Shown piece by piece: positions 32,491 to 42,292 of a stretch of 64,000 bases of DNA; position 1 is the first letter of the stretch; every line of letters starts with the position of its first letter. The notes under the pieces are model-generated. The model was not told the DNA's origin. It made no database searches and was given only the letters and a program-made list of their open reading frames with translations. Source of the DNA: Diabrotica undecimpunctata. Lineage: Eukaryota > Arthropoda > Insecta > Coleoptera > Chrysomelidae. Position numbers and translations under genes: made by a program. Location: NCBI RefSeq assembly GCF_040954645.1, contig NC_092810.1:12076377-12140376 (forward strand), given 5' to 3'.

Positions 32491-34534
32491 TGGAAGTGAC
32501 GCTACGGGTGTTAGGCAGCTGGCTTTTGTAGTTACTGCGTGTTGCGCGCGCTCTTGTAATTGGTCCGGTGCGCAGGTCAGTGGGCGGGGTCTTGGTCGAT
32601 TCCGTTCTTGCCTTATTCTTCGGGATAATTGTTTTCCATGTTTTTGGCAATCTTTGGGCATCGTCTCGAGAATTTAAATTATTTTCTTGTTTTTCTATTT
32701 CTATTGCTTCTCTGATAATTCGTTTTCTCTTGTTTTCGACATTCGCTAACATTACCGTATGTTTGAGGTCAATTTTGTGTCCTGTAGCTAAAGAATGCTG
32801 GGCTAGGGATGACGTCGTTTCTTTTCGTTCGATGGCATTGCGATGTTCTTCTTGTCTTACTTGGATCCTTCTATTTGTCTGTCCAATATAGGCTCTATCG
32901 CATTCTCCACAGGGAATTTTGTATACTCCTTGGTTTTCTAGGGGAATCTTTGTCTTGGCAGATGGTAATATATTTGCGATTTTTCTGTCGGTGTTGAAGA
33001 CAGTCTCTATTTTGTGTTTTCTCAGGACCCTGCTTATCTTCTCTGTTGTGCCTTTAATATACGGTAGAGTGGTTTTGGCAATCGGTTTTTCGTCTTCTTT
33101 TATTTCTTTTGTTGTTTTTTGTGGTCTTCGTGCCTTTTCGATTCTGTGTGTGGAAAAGCCGTTGTTTTTTAACGCTTTTGTAACTTTCTGCATTTCTTCT
33201 TTCTTGTGTTCTTCGTCTGTTAGTCGTTCAGATCTTATAGTCAGAGTTTTTATGACTGAATTCAATTGTGCAGGATGGTGGTGTGAATCTGCATGTAGGT
33301 ATCTGTCAGTGTGAGTTGGTTTTCGATACACTGTATATCCAATGTTGCCGTTTTCTTTCTTTATTATTAAGACGTCTAGGAAAGGTAGTTGTTGATTACT
33401 TTCTAATTCCATCGTAAACTTGATCTTGGGATGGATACTGTTAATGTATTCTAGAAATGCAGTAAGTTTGTCTACTCCATGTGTCCATATGATGAAAGTG
33501 TCGTCCACATATCTAAGCCATAGTTTGGGTTTATATTCTGCTGTTCTTATTGCCCGTTCCTCTATGTCTTGCATAAAAAGATTTGCTATCACGGGAGATA
33601 GCGGTGAACCCATCGGTGCCCCTTCAACTTGTTTGTACCGTTGATCACCATATATAAAATATGTGTTGTTTAAGCAGTGCCTCGTCAAATTTAGGGTATC
33701 TTGCGGTACTGGGTATTTTCTGCTTATAATTTCCAAGGATTCATTGATGGGAACGTTGGTGAAAAGTGAAACAACATCGAAACTCACTAACAAGTGTCCC
33801 GGCCCAAGAGTAACATCTTTTATACGCTCGATGAAGTGGCCTGCGTTCTTAACGTAGGAATCAGCTTCTTCTGCGTAAGGCTGTAGCTTTTCAGCCAGGA
33901 ACCTTGCCAGTGGTTGTAACGGTGATCCGATGGAGCTCACTATTGGTCGTAGTGGTAATCCATCCTTGTGAACTTTTGGTAGACCGTACAGTTTTGGACA
34001 TCTCGATGATTTTTCCCGTGGAATAAGTTGAAAATGATGTTCTTTATTAATATTGGATGTTTGTATTTTTGCTTTTGTTGTTTTTTCTAGATATGTTGTC
34101 GGGTCAGTCGATATCTTCTCGTATGATGGATCGTCTAGAATATCTTTCATTTTTTGATCGTAGTCTGTGACATTCATAACCACCGTAGCATTGCCTTTAT
34201 CAGCTGGAAGTACAATTATTTCTTTAGTTTTGCGCAATGAATTTAATGCCTCTTTTTCCTCGTGTGTTAAGTTTCGTTTTGGCGGTTTAGCTGTTCGTAA
34301 TATGCGTGACACGTCTTGGCGTATAGTCTCGGCTGTGTCGGATGGTATATTGGTTATTGAACTCTCCACTTCGCATATAATATTTTCAATCGGTATGCGT
34401 GCAGGAGCTACTGCGAAATTAAAACCTTTCGAAAGAACACTCTTTGTGGCTTCATCTAGTGTGAAGTTCGAAAAATTATAAACCAGTTTACAGGTATCTT
34501 GTTGTATCTCGAACATCGACAAGAAGCAGACCAT
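32450..34534 (-). CDS. Penelope-type polyprotein: reverse transcriptase plus GIY-YIG endonuclease (694 aa)
   Basis: It copies element RNA into DNA and nicks the target. RT motifs in order: LPADKGN (about residue 109), KLYGLPKVHK (about 181), SFDVVSLFTNVP with the first Asp (about 251), EGAPMGSPLSP (about 304) and YVDD (342-345), then LPFLDV. The C-terminal GIY-YIG domain starts near residue 535 with GVYKIPCGECDRAYIGQT. A basic, Thr/Arg-rich tail closes the protein. The frame has no breaks. The first ATG lies inside the right inverted repeat and the stop inside the left one, so both ends of the protein are encoded by the two strands of the same repeat. The frame is also open a short way upstream of this ATG. 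Family proteins are often longer at the N-terminus. Confidence 0.9.
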   Translation of the reverse strand: MVCFLSMFEIQQDTCKLVYNFSNFTLDEATKSVLSKGFNFAVAPARIPIENIICEVESSITNIPSDTAETIRQDVSRILRTAKPPKRNLTHEEKEALNSLRKTKEIIVLPADKGNATVVMNVTDYDQKMKDILDDPSYEKISTDPTTYLEKTTKAKIQTSNINKEHHFQLIPREKSSRCPKLYGLPKVHKDGLPLRPIVSSIGSPLQPLARFLAEKLQPYAEEADSYVKNAGHFIERIKDVTLGPGHLLVSFDVVSLFTNVPINESLEIISRKYPVPQDTLNLTRHCLNNTYFIYGDQRYKQVEGAPMGSPLSPVIANLFMQDIEERAIRTAEYKPKLWLRYVDDTFIIWTHGVDKLTAFLEYINSIHPKIKFTMELESNQQLPFLDVLIIKKENGNIGYTVYRKPTHTDRYLHADSHHHPAQLNSVIKTLTIRSERLTDEEHKKEEMQKVTKALKNNGFSTHRIEKARRPQKTTKEIKEDEKPIAKTTLPYIKGTTEKISRVLRKHKIETVFNTDRKIANILPSAKTKIPLENQGVYKIPCGECDRAYIGQTNRRIQVRQEEHRNAIERKETTSSLAQHSLATGHKIDLKHTVMLANVENKRKRIIREAIEIEKQENNLNSRDDAQRLPKTWKTIIPKNKARTESTKTPPTDLRTGPITRARATRSNYKSQLPNTRSVTSTRTSTRSRPSRET

Positions 34535-34643
34535 CCTGAGAGACTTGAAAATGGCAAGTGAGATCTTGCCGAAACGTCGTCAAAATGGTTTTTATCAAAA
34601 CCAACAACATTTAACGCGGAGTCAAACCCGGAATACCATTGAT
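34508..34643. repeat. Right inverted repeat of the Penelope-like element
   Basis: Mirror of 32355-32490. It contains the ORF start (ATG at 34534 on -) and, on +, the hammerhead-like motif TTGAAAA at 34545-34551, stem GGCAAG/CTTGCC (34553-34558 and 34565-34570) and GAAAC (34571-34575). Confidence 0.9.
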
Positions 34644-34655
34644 ATTTAATATTAT

Positions 34656-34837
34656 ATATATACATATAATATTATATATATAATAAAATATTTATTAATA
34701 TTATTATTTATGTGATATGTTTTGTATTATTTATTAAATGTTCATAATTATATTAGTCTTTTGTATTTCAAAATAATAATCTCAATAAATCATTGTATGA
34801 CCCAGAACTGTCAATTTTGAAAGACGTTTGTGTCATG
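34656..34837. other. AT-rich spacer
   Basis: Simple AT-rich sequence between the Penelope-like element and the tRNA-like gene. Confidence 0.5.
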
Positions 34838-34909
34838 TCCTCGGTAGTATAGTAGTCAGTATCCCCGCCTGTCACGCGAGAGACCGGGGTTCGATTCCCA
34901 GTCGGGGAT
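34838..34909 (+). tRNA. tRNA-Asp (GTC)-like gene, probably decaying
   Basis: All four arms can be drawn. The acceptor TCCTCGG pairs with TCGGGGA (34902-34908). The anticodon loop is CTGTCAC with anticodon GTC. The B box GGTTCGATTCC is perfect, and a T6 terminator follows within a few bases. Departures from a normal insect tRNA-Asp: the D-loop GG pair is AG, one anticodon-stem mismatch (C opposite A) and one T-stem mismatch (G opposite A). It may be a pseudogene or a SINE-head-like copy, though no SINE body follows. Confidence 0.65.
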
Positions 34910-35112
34910 GACTTTTTTATTAATAATATTACATGGTAAATTAAACATATATGCGTAAGTAGAAAAGTTATGTATATTATTGTTATTTTTAAATACTTAT
35001 GAAAATTGAATTTTAATTTGTATTGTATTATTATATTGAATTATGTTGCACTGTATTGTAGTGTATTTTTTATGTATATTATTGTCATTTTAAAATACTT
35101 CTTACCTATAGC

Positions 35113-35190
35113 ATTACATATGTAATGATTGTGCAGATTGACTCCCAAATAAATTTGTAACGGCGAATGCGTGTATAGAAGTGTAACTTC
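35113..35190 (-). repeat. Right copy of the inverted ~77-bp repeat
   Basis: Inverted relative to 32149-32225 (ends GTGTATAGAAGTGTAACTTC). The pair encloses the Penelope-like element and the tRNA-like gene. Confidence 0.6.
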
Positions 35191-35194
35191 CACC

Positions 35195-35214
35195 GGCAGT
35201 CCCACTGGACTGCC
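35195..35214. other. Perfect 8-bp hairpin followed by a T run
   Basis: GGCAGTCC-CACT-GGACTGCC, with TTTTTTTT beginning about 8 bp later. It adjoins the right inverted repeat and is likely part of the same repeat family. Confidence 0.6.
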
Positions 35215-35221
35215 ACACCCG

Positions 35222-36076
35222 TTTTTTTTACGTTCATTTTTTCTGACAATTGCATATTAATTTGATAATTTGATTGATTCGCTTTAAACCCATGCAATAC
35301 ATTTTTTTATACAGATGAATCGAATTTCAAATAAATTTCAGATATACCAATATTAGTATTTAGGATGCTTATGTAAAAAGGCAATATACAAACGTATCCC
35401 AACTTTCAATCAGTCACTGTACCAATCCGAATATTAAAGCTACCAATGTCCGTGAAAAATCGTCCGTCATTTCCCCAGTGATATTCATTTTTTTCTGCGT
35501 TACATCTAACGCTATATTTCATAGAGAATTCAGTCGGAACCTGAAATGAGAATGCGGAAAGAAGTGCTGCAATATGCGAGAATGAGAAAAAACACGAAAC
35601 TCAACCATTTTTCATAGCCTCAGCGGTATACGTAGTGATAGATATACTTCCACCAATAACTATAAACTTTTTTAGCTGTCCGGCATCAATCAAAATGTGA
35701 TTTTCGGAGTGTTTTACGGAAGGTATATTCGTAAATCACTTGCTAGACTGTACGTACATCTCTTAGGTGACTGACCTTTAGTTGAATTATACGCCTACAT
35801 AAATGTCCCAGCAAATCTCTAAATGTCGTATTTTTATATTTTTCGATTCCTTATGTAATAAACCTCGGTATTATTGTCTGTTACAATATTGGTTTAAATT
35901 AGATAACTGGATTGTATAACGTATATGATCATATCGATTGATATAAAGGTAGAATTATTTTTATACTCGAAATTAAACAGAATTACAAAATTCTGCAATC
36001 ATAGCAAGAGTATTTGCATTTCTGCAATGTGTTTTGTTAATTTAGAATCTTTCCCTGAACATTTTTAGATGGTATT
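35222..36076. other. Non-coding DNA
   Basis: No coding or repeat structure recognised up to the TSD of the next LINE. Confidence 0.5.
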
Positions 36077-36089
36077 AAACCATAAAAAT

Positions 36090-37934
36090 GGAAGATTATA
36101 AAAATCTTAGAAGAGAAGAAAAGAGAATGTTTATAAGAAAAAAGAAAGAACAATACGAACACGCTCTAAACGAAATTGTTAACCACCATAATGGAAAAGA
36201 CTCACGAAAATTCTACCAACAGATAAACAGCTGCAGAAAAGGATTCAAACCCAGAATAATAGCCTGTAAAGACAGGGACGGTTCTATAATTAGTAACAAA
36301 GAACAGATACTAAACAGATGGGCGGACCATTTTGAAGAACTGCTTAGCGGCAACCACGAAGATGGCGAGATTGAGGATCCCATGTTTGAAATGAATGAAG
36401 ATGATCGGCAACCACCCCCCACCGAAGAAGAAATTAGAGAAGCCATCGCAACACTGAAAAATAACAAAGCTCCCGGTTCGGATAATCTCCCTGCAGAACT
36501 TTTCAAAAATGACGGTGACCCCCTCATGAAACACATGCATAAACTGATAACTGCAATCTGGCAACAGAAAGAAACACCCACAGACTGGAAGTTAGGTGTA
36601 CTGTATCCTATACACAAAAAGGGAGACATGATGGTGTGTGATAATTATAGAGGCATCACTCTACTCAATATGGCATATAAAGTGTTGTCCAACGTATTGT
36701 ACAAAAGACTCCTCCCCTACGCCGAACAAATAGTGGGAGGATATCAGTACGGTTTCCGTCCTAATAAATCAACAACGGACCAGATATTTACAGTGAGGCA
36801 GATCCTAGAAAAAACCCTAAAGTTCGGCGTCGACACCCACCACATATTTGTTGACTTCAAAGCCGCATACGACTCCGTTAATAGAAATAAACTTCTACTT
36901 GCTATGGTAGAATTTCGCATTCCATTTGATCTTGTCCGGTTAACTGAACTTAAAATCACAGGTGCAGAGAGCATGGTAAAAATCCAAAACGATCTCTCAA
37001 GACCCTTCCATTGCAAAAATGGACTAAGACAGGGTGATGGACTATCGTGTCTCTTATTTAACCTGGCATTAGAAAAAATAATTCGAGAGTCGCAGATTAC
37101 TACGAATGGTACTATCTTTAACAAATCAGTACAAATTGTCGGATACGCAGATGATATAGACATCATAGGTAGGTCCACAGAATCTCTGACTGAAGCATTC
37201 GGTCGTTAAGAGCATCTGCACACAGAATGGGACTAAATATAAATGTTCAAAAGACCAAATATATGTGTTGCACTAGGTCAAGCAACCCGACACCTACACG
37301 AATAATAATTGATGACCTAGAACTGGAAGGTGTTGACACCTCCATATACTTAGGGTCGCTGCTAATCAAAGATAACAACGTCAGTGAAGAAATAAAAAGA
37401 AGAATAGTGCTCGCCAATAAGTGTTACTATGGCTTAAGAAGACAGATGGCCTCAAAAATGCCTAGAAAAATTAAACTGACTGTATACAAAACACTAATAA
37501 GACCAGTGCTAACATATGGTTCAGAAACTTGGACACTAACACAGAATGACCAAGAATTGCTCAAACGTTTTGAGCGAAAAATACTAAGACGAATATATGA
37601 AGGCATAAAAGAACAAGGTTTGTGGCGCAGGTGTTACAATTTTGAGTTGTATAGAAGATTTGGAGAACCTGACGTTATAAAATTCATTAAGGTAGCACGC
37701 CTCAGATGGATAGGTCATGTAATCAGACGAGAAGAAGATGCCATAGTCAGAAAAGTTTTTGACCGAAGAGGGCCGATCGGACAACGAAGAAGAGGAAGAC
37801 CGAGACTTAGGTACCAAGACAACCTAGAAAATGATTTGAAGTCTATCGGAATTAGAGCATGGAGAAAAGTTGCCAGAGACAGGGGCGAATGGAGGATTGT
37901 TCTGAAGAAGGCTTTGATGCCACTGATGATGATG
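36090..37934 (+). mobile_element. 5'-truncated LINE with near-complete RT and 13-bp TSD
   Basis: AAACCATAAAAAT occurs at 36077-36089 and 37935-37947. Block one (36088-37209): a basic N-terminal helix, KNNKAPGSDNLPAELF, PIHKKGD, NYRGITLLN, YQYGFRPNKSTTDQIF, FVDFKAAYDSV, KNGLRQGDGLSCLLFN and the palm GYADD (about 37141-37155). A frame shift near 37205 separates it from block two (37227-37943): LNINVQKTKYM, YLGSLL, RPVLTYGSETWTL, IGHVIRREE and RRRGRPRLRYQDN. The tail is (GAT)n. The endonuclease is missing by truncation. Both the ATG and the final TAA of the reading frames are partly supplied by the target duplication, so neither is native. No promoter is expected. Confidence 0.9.
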
Positions 37935-37947
37935 AAACCATAAAAAT

Positions 37948-38205
37948 TGACTGTTATGGAAATTAAATTGTTAGTTTCTGTCACGACCCACGATTAGTTT
38001 ATCGTGAGATATATTTGCTATAAAATATTATTTTATTAAATTAAAATAATTTACGACGACAATTTTCATAGAACTATTTATTGCTTAACTATACATGTTT
38101 ACAGAACTGAGTGTCGAAAAATACATTACAAAACGTATAACAAAAGCCCCTAGGGGAGGGGGGTCTTTTCTAAAATCTATAAGATTTTAACTTTTGGAAA
38201 TAACG
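37948..38205. other. Non-coding spacer
   Basis: No motif. It runs up to the TA preceding the mariner-group element. Confidence 0.5.
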
Positions 38206-38207
38206 TA

Positions 38208-40549
38208 AAGTTTATTTCACGAAAAATGGTTGAGTGCTTAATGGTTATTTGAGTTGATCCTATTGTGTACACAAGAGTCTCTCAATAAACTACTGAAGTA
38301 CACAGGGTCGCACTTCAGAAAGTTTGTTATTTAATATATTTCATTGGTAGCTGTGTAATACACGATTATAAAAATTTATTAAATTATTTCATATGGTATT
38401 TTCAGGTTGTTCAAGTGAATATACTTGATAACTGAACAATTTTTAACATGAAGAAAGTAGTTTTTTTGTTCTACGTGAATATTTGTAGTATATGGATCTA
38501 AATTCAGAAAGGTACTTTCCTTCACACTTTTTACAGGCTTAGGACTGTCAGCAAAAAACTGGCGTGTTTAAAAGTTTTTGCTCTTCCTAATCGGATATCG
38601 TTAAAAATGTACAGTAATAATAGTTCTATTTACAGTATATACATACAAACGAATAAATAATGTACAAAAAATAGATGAATTGAAAAAAAATATAGAAAAA
38701 TATATACAAGTTAATATTTACAAAAAAAATACCCAAAATAACCAAAATATATTTATGAATTCCTAATTCTGTTTCGCTGTCGCTATCCTCTTCAAGATTA
38801 ATAACAATTGGTTTAATTATGTGATTCAAAGTAACATATGAATTTTCTACGTTTATTACATGGCGCACTGAATTTTTTCAACTTTCTGGGGAGATATCAT
38901 CAACACATTTCCTTATTAATTCGACTACACTACCACTTAAAGTCGGAGAAGCATTTTGTGACCTAACATTTGACTTTAGTTGGTGCCACATATGCTCTAT
39001 GGGATTAAATAAACAATAGTAGGTCGGAAGCCGTAACACTGTATGTCCCATGTCCTCGGCCAATGCGTCACAAACATATACTTTTTTAATAGAAAATGAT
39101 TTTAACACTTCTAACAGTTCATTTTTTAAATAACTTTCTTCAAAATATATATCGTTTTCCAACAGGTAGTTTTGAATTTCAATTTTCGTGTTATTTGCAC
39201 TTGGAGACTTATGTAATTGACGACTGTGGTAACTTGCATTGTCCATTACTATCACACTATTTTGAGGAAGGTTAGGTATAAGACAATTCTTAAATTATTG
39301 CTCAAAAAGCTCTGCCGTTGTATCCTCATGGTAGTCCACGCAGGAGTCTTTAATGTTCTTTGCAGAAAGCCATAAGGCATTTGGGACCCAATCATTTTCT
39401 GATCCTGCATGTAAAATTGTTATTCGTTTCCCTTTGTTTGATGGAGCTTTTGTTTGACACCTGTTGGAAGAATCGGACCATCCTTTGGATGGTGTTTCAT
39501 GAGTGTCAAACCATGTCTCGTCCAGATAAATTATTGGTCGATCTTCTGTACGGAACTTTCTTATGGAAGTTATATATTCAGTACGCCACTTTTGTAAAGG
39601 ATGGGACTCCATAAGCACTTGCCTTTTGTCAATTGTACGATATCAGAAGCCCATTTTAGACAAAATCCTCCAAAGACTAATGCGGCTACAGTTTATTTGT
39701 GTATCATCATTAGTAAGCCGTTGTTTTAAAGCATCTAATGTAAGTATCTATTGCTCTTCGTACATTGTGTAAATTTTTCGTCTTATTAAGTCCTTATTAC
39801 TTTCGTCAATACGTTTGGTAGAACCGGCATCCTTACGCTTCCTTCTTGACTTAATGGGATTTGATGTAATTCTTTTCACTGTGGTTATAGGTATTTTCGT
39901 TAAATCAGATATTTCACTGGCAGCAGTATTAGCAGTAAGTCCTCTTGTAAGTAAAGAACTATATATTGTTTTTACAATTTCTCTATGCAGATATATGCAA
40001 CAATTTCTTCTCAGCAGATACATGCTTTTTCTTTGCTGGAACACTGGAAGAAGCACCATCAATGTTTTTCCACGGACGCCACATAATTCTGTTTTATAGG
40101 TATAAGAAGGTATAACACTTGTAACACTTGTAACACTTTCAACTAAATGAAACAAAATGTATATTTAAAAATTTCTAATCGGTTTTATATAATTTTACAA
40201 ATTATACAGAATAGAGGGAACCTGTATAATTGTTCCATGAAATACTTAACGATCAACAAATTTATTGTGGTCATTAAAATATCAACCATTGATAGTGAAA
40301 CTCGCTGTTAAAATGTTTACAACTTTATGAAATAAAATGTATTCTAATCGTTTTTATAATTTTATACGATTTTTAATCGTTTTTATATTACCAGGAATTT
40401 ATTATACAAACAAGATAACGACACTCCACAGTAGCTTCAATTTTACCTGAATACTTACCTGCTCAACTAATTTTGACTAAGCTGGGGTACTTGCGGTCGG
40501 GTTTTATTGCAATCATTAAGCACTCAACCATTTTTCGTGCAATAAACTA
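38208..40549 (-). mobile_element. Tc1/mariner-group transposon with TIRs and TA duplication
   Basis: AGTTTATTTCACG... at 38209-38243 is the reverse complement of 40514-40548 except one base: a 35-bp TIR containing AATGGTTGAGTGCTTAATG. TA lies outside both ends (38206-38207 and 40550-40551). The 2342-bp element encodes an IS630-type transposase on the - strand, decayed by several stops. Confidence 0.85.
38878..40155 (-). pseudogene. IS630/Tc1-mariner-type DDE transposase pseudogene with long D-E spacing
   Basis: Three blocks on the - strand. 40155-39748: an N-terminal region with helix-turn-helix text (LTANTAASEISDLTKIPITT) and a basic RKRK patch. 39618-39295: PIIYLDETWFDTHE (first Asp) and KGKRITILHAGSENDW. 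39255-38878: VMDNASYHS (second Asp) and NPIEHMWHQLK (third acidic residue). I count 81 residues between the second Asp and the Glu, far more than the 34-39 of Tc1 or mariner and close to the DD82E type described for the Sailor family. A TAA at about 39293 and several breaks at 39620-39750 inactivate it. The start at 40155 is the first Met after the right TIR. Confidence 0.75.
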
Positions 40550-40551
40550 TA

Positions 40552-40867
40552 CAGTACAAATTTATTTATATTGTCCTTATCAGATCCATCTACAGAGGCA
40601 GCGACTGCGACAATAATAGTCAACGGATTTACCGGGTACCTGCTTTCTAAAGGGAGGGTTTAATCCACAAACCTTCACCAGAAATATGTAAAACTGACAA
40701 ATATTTTTATCTTTTAATAGATTTCTGGAAGCTAATTTACCCAAACTTTAAGAATTACCGATATGAATCTGAAATAATAAAATAAAATCGACAATAACAT
40801 GAAGTGAATTATAATGAGACGGAACAGTTTCCTTTTTTACATTTCTACTTAATCTGGAAATCGTTTG

Positions 40868-40870
<3 letters not shown>
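40552..40870. other. Non-coding spacer
   Basis: No coding motif seen. Confidence 0.5.

Positions 40871-40934
<64 letters not shown>
40871..40934. repeat. (TA)n microsatellite
   Basis: Uninterrupted TA run of about 64 bp. No adjacent LINE coding end is recognisable. Confidence 0.95.
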
Positions 40935-40940
<6 letters not shown>

Positions 40941-41097
40941 TTGGATATTGATTTTTAATGTATAATAAATTTTTTTTATAATAAACTAGTGATGTTGCCC
41001 GTCCCCATCAATTGCATCTAAAATTATTCCAATTAATTTTTTCTTTCTTCCTCCTATTTAAGGCTAGAACCACAACAGAATAATATTTTAATACTGC

Positions 41098-41257
41098 GCA
41101 TCGAAGTATGCCAAAAGGGCATTACGGCATATCTTCGTTTCTATTGGTCCGATCGGGGCATATGAGGGCTCGTTGGAAATGGAAGAGGGTAATGAGTACG
41201 TTAAGATAAAAAACAAAGATGCGGCATTACCAAAACGGCTCTACATCTGTAATTAAC
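41098..41257 (+). repeat. Direct repeat copy A with internal hairpin
   Basis: Begins GCATCGAAGTATGCC and ends CTACATCTGTAATTAA. Inside, CGAAGTATGCC and GGCATATCTTCG form an imperfect hairpin. The second copy is at 41605-41749, same orientation, about 507 bp away. Confidence 0.8.
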
Positions 41258-41604
41258 AACTTTCATAAAAAATCATCACTTCTGTAGAGTCTTCTTTTCT
41301 TCTTATCATCTCCAGATAAATAGATAGGATAGACATTTGTATATAAAATAAAATGTAACCGTCTTTGTCCACTGTCCACTGAGGTTGCAAGTCATTAGAC
41401 GAAGTGTCTGTGAGTACTTGTTGATAGCAACTTGCGAGATAGCCTATGAGTAGATAAAGTACACGGTTCTAGGGCCATCCCCTAAATCACAACCCCCAAA
41501 ATCGCAAATCCCAGTCGTAAATGCAAAACGGCTTAACGTAGGATCACGTGTGAGGTACCGTTGGAAAGGGGATGAAAAATGATGTTGAACGCATTATGTG
41601 TCTT

Positions 41605-41749
41605 GCATAGCGAAGTATGCCAAAACGGCATTGCGGCATATCTTCGGGGCATATGAGGGCTAGTTGGAAAGGGAAGAGGGTAACGAGTACGTTAAGATAA
41701 AAAGCAATGATGATGGCATTGCCAAAACGGCTCTACATCTGTAATTAAT
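41605..41749 (+). repeat. Direct repeat copy B
   Basis: Same unit as 41098-41257 with substitutions and a deletion of about 18 bp after CATATCTTCG. The outer parts (TATGCCAAAACGGCATTGC and AACGGCTCTACATCTGTAAT) match closely. Confidence 0.8.
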
Positions 41750-42292
41750 AATATCAATAATATAAGAAAACCATTTTTATTAAAACCACTTTATTGCAAT
41801 TATTTCTATATATCAATACATCTTTTTTTAGTGCTATAAATAAATTATAAAAAATGTTAATTTTTTTTTAAATTGCAGCATTTTGATCACAATCATTCTT
41901 TATCCTATTTTGACTTATTATATTTAAATATACATAATGACAGTTTTATAATATCAACGAAATACAAATTATTGTTGGTATTAGAAAAATTACTTTTTGG
42001 TAGATCTTCGTAACTCCTTCGTTTTGCGCAGTAACTGAAACAAAAGAAAACAAGTGTTACATAATCTCTCGAGACAAATATGTTTGGTAAATTTTTTGCA
42101 AATGAGAAATTTTATTTGACTTAAGCCATAAACACACAGAAAGATAATTACAAAATAGAAAAGGAAAAAGTTAAAATATGAACAAATAAACTTTCGGAAA
42201 AACAAAGTCGTCACTTAAGTAACTACAATAATATAAATATTATTAAATTCATTAACTCCAGTTCAAGTTCCTCTTTCCCGATGGTCTTGTAA
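41750..42292. other. Non-coding DNA
   Basis: AT-rich; no gene. Ends at the left arm of the foldback element. Confidence 0.5.

Larger units (their letters stand above)
32319..34641 (-). mobile_element. Penelope-like retroelement, structurally complete
   Basis: ATATTTAATATTAT occurs at 32305-32318 and 34642-34655, a plausible 14-bp target duplication (AT-rich, so moderate weight). Between them are inverted 136-bp repeats (32355-32490 and 34508-34643) with only one difference seen, enclosing one uninterrupted reading frame on the - strand. A 36-bp extra segment (32319-32354) follows the left repeat at the element's 3' end. Near-identity of the arms and the intact frame mean a very recent insertion. 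Confidence 0.85.

Noticed and set aside
32348..34481. Series of long + strand frames opposite the Penelope ORF
   Set aside because: They are antisense shadows of the 694-codon reading frame and contain no motifs.
36213..37178. Long - strand frames opposite the 36-37 kb LINE
   Set aside because: Shadows of the RT frame. Hydrophobic text arises from the antisense of Lys/Asn-rich coding.
39360..40099. + strand frames within the mariner-group element
   Set aside because: They lie antisense to transposase blocks with clear catalytic motifs on the other strand.
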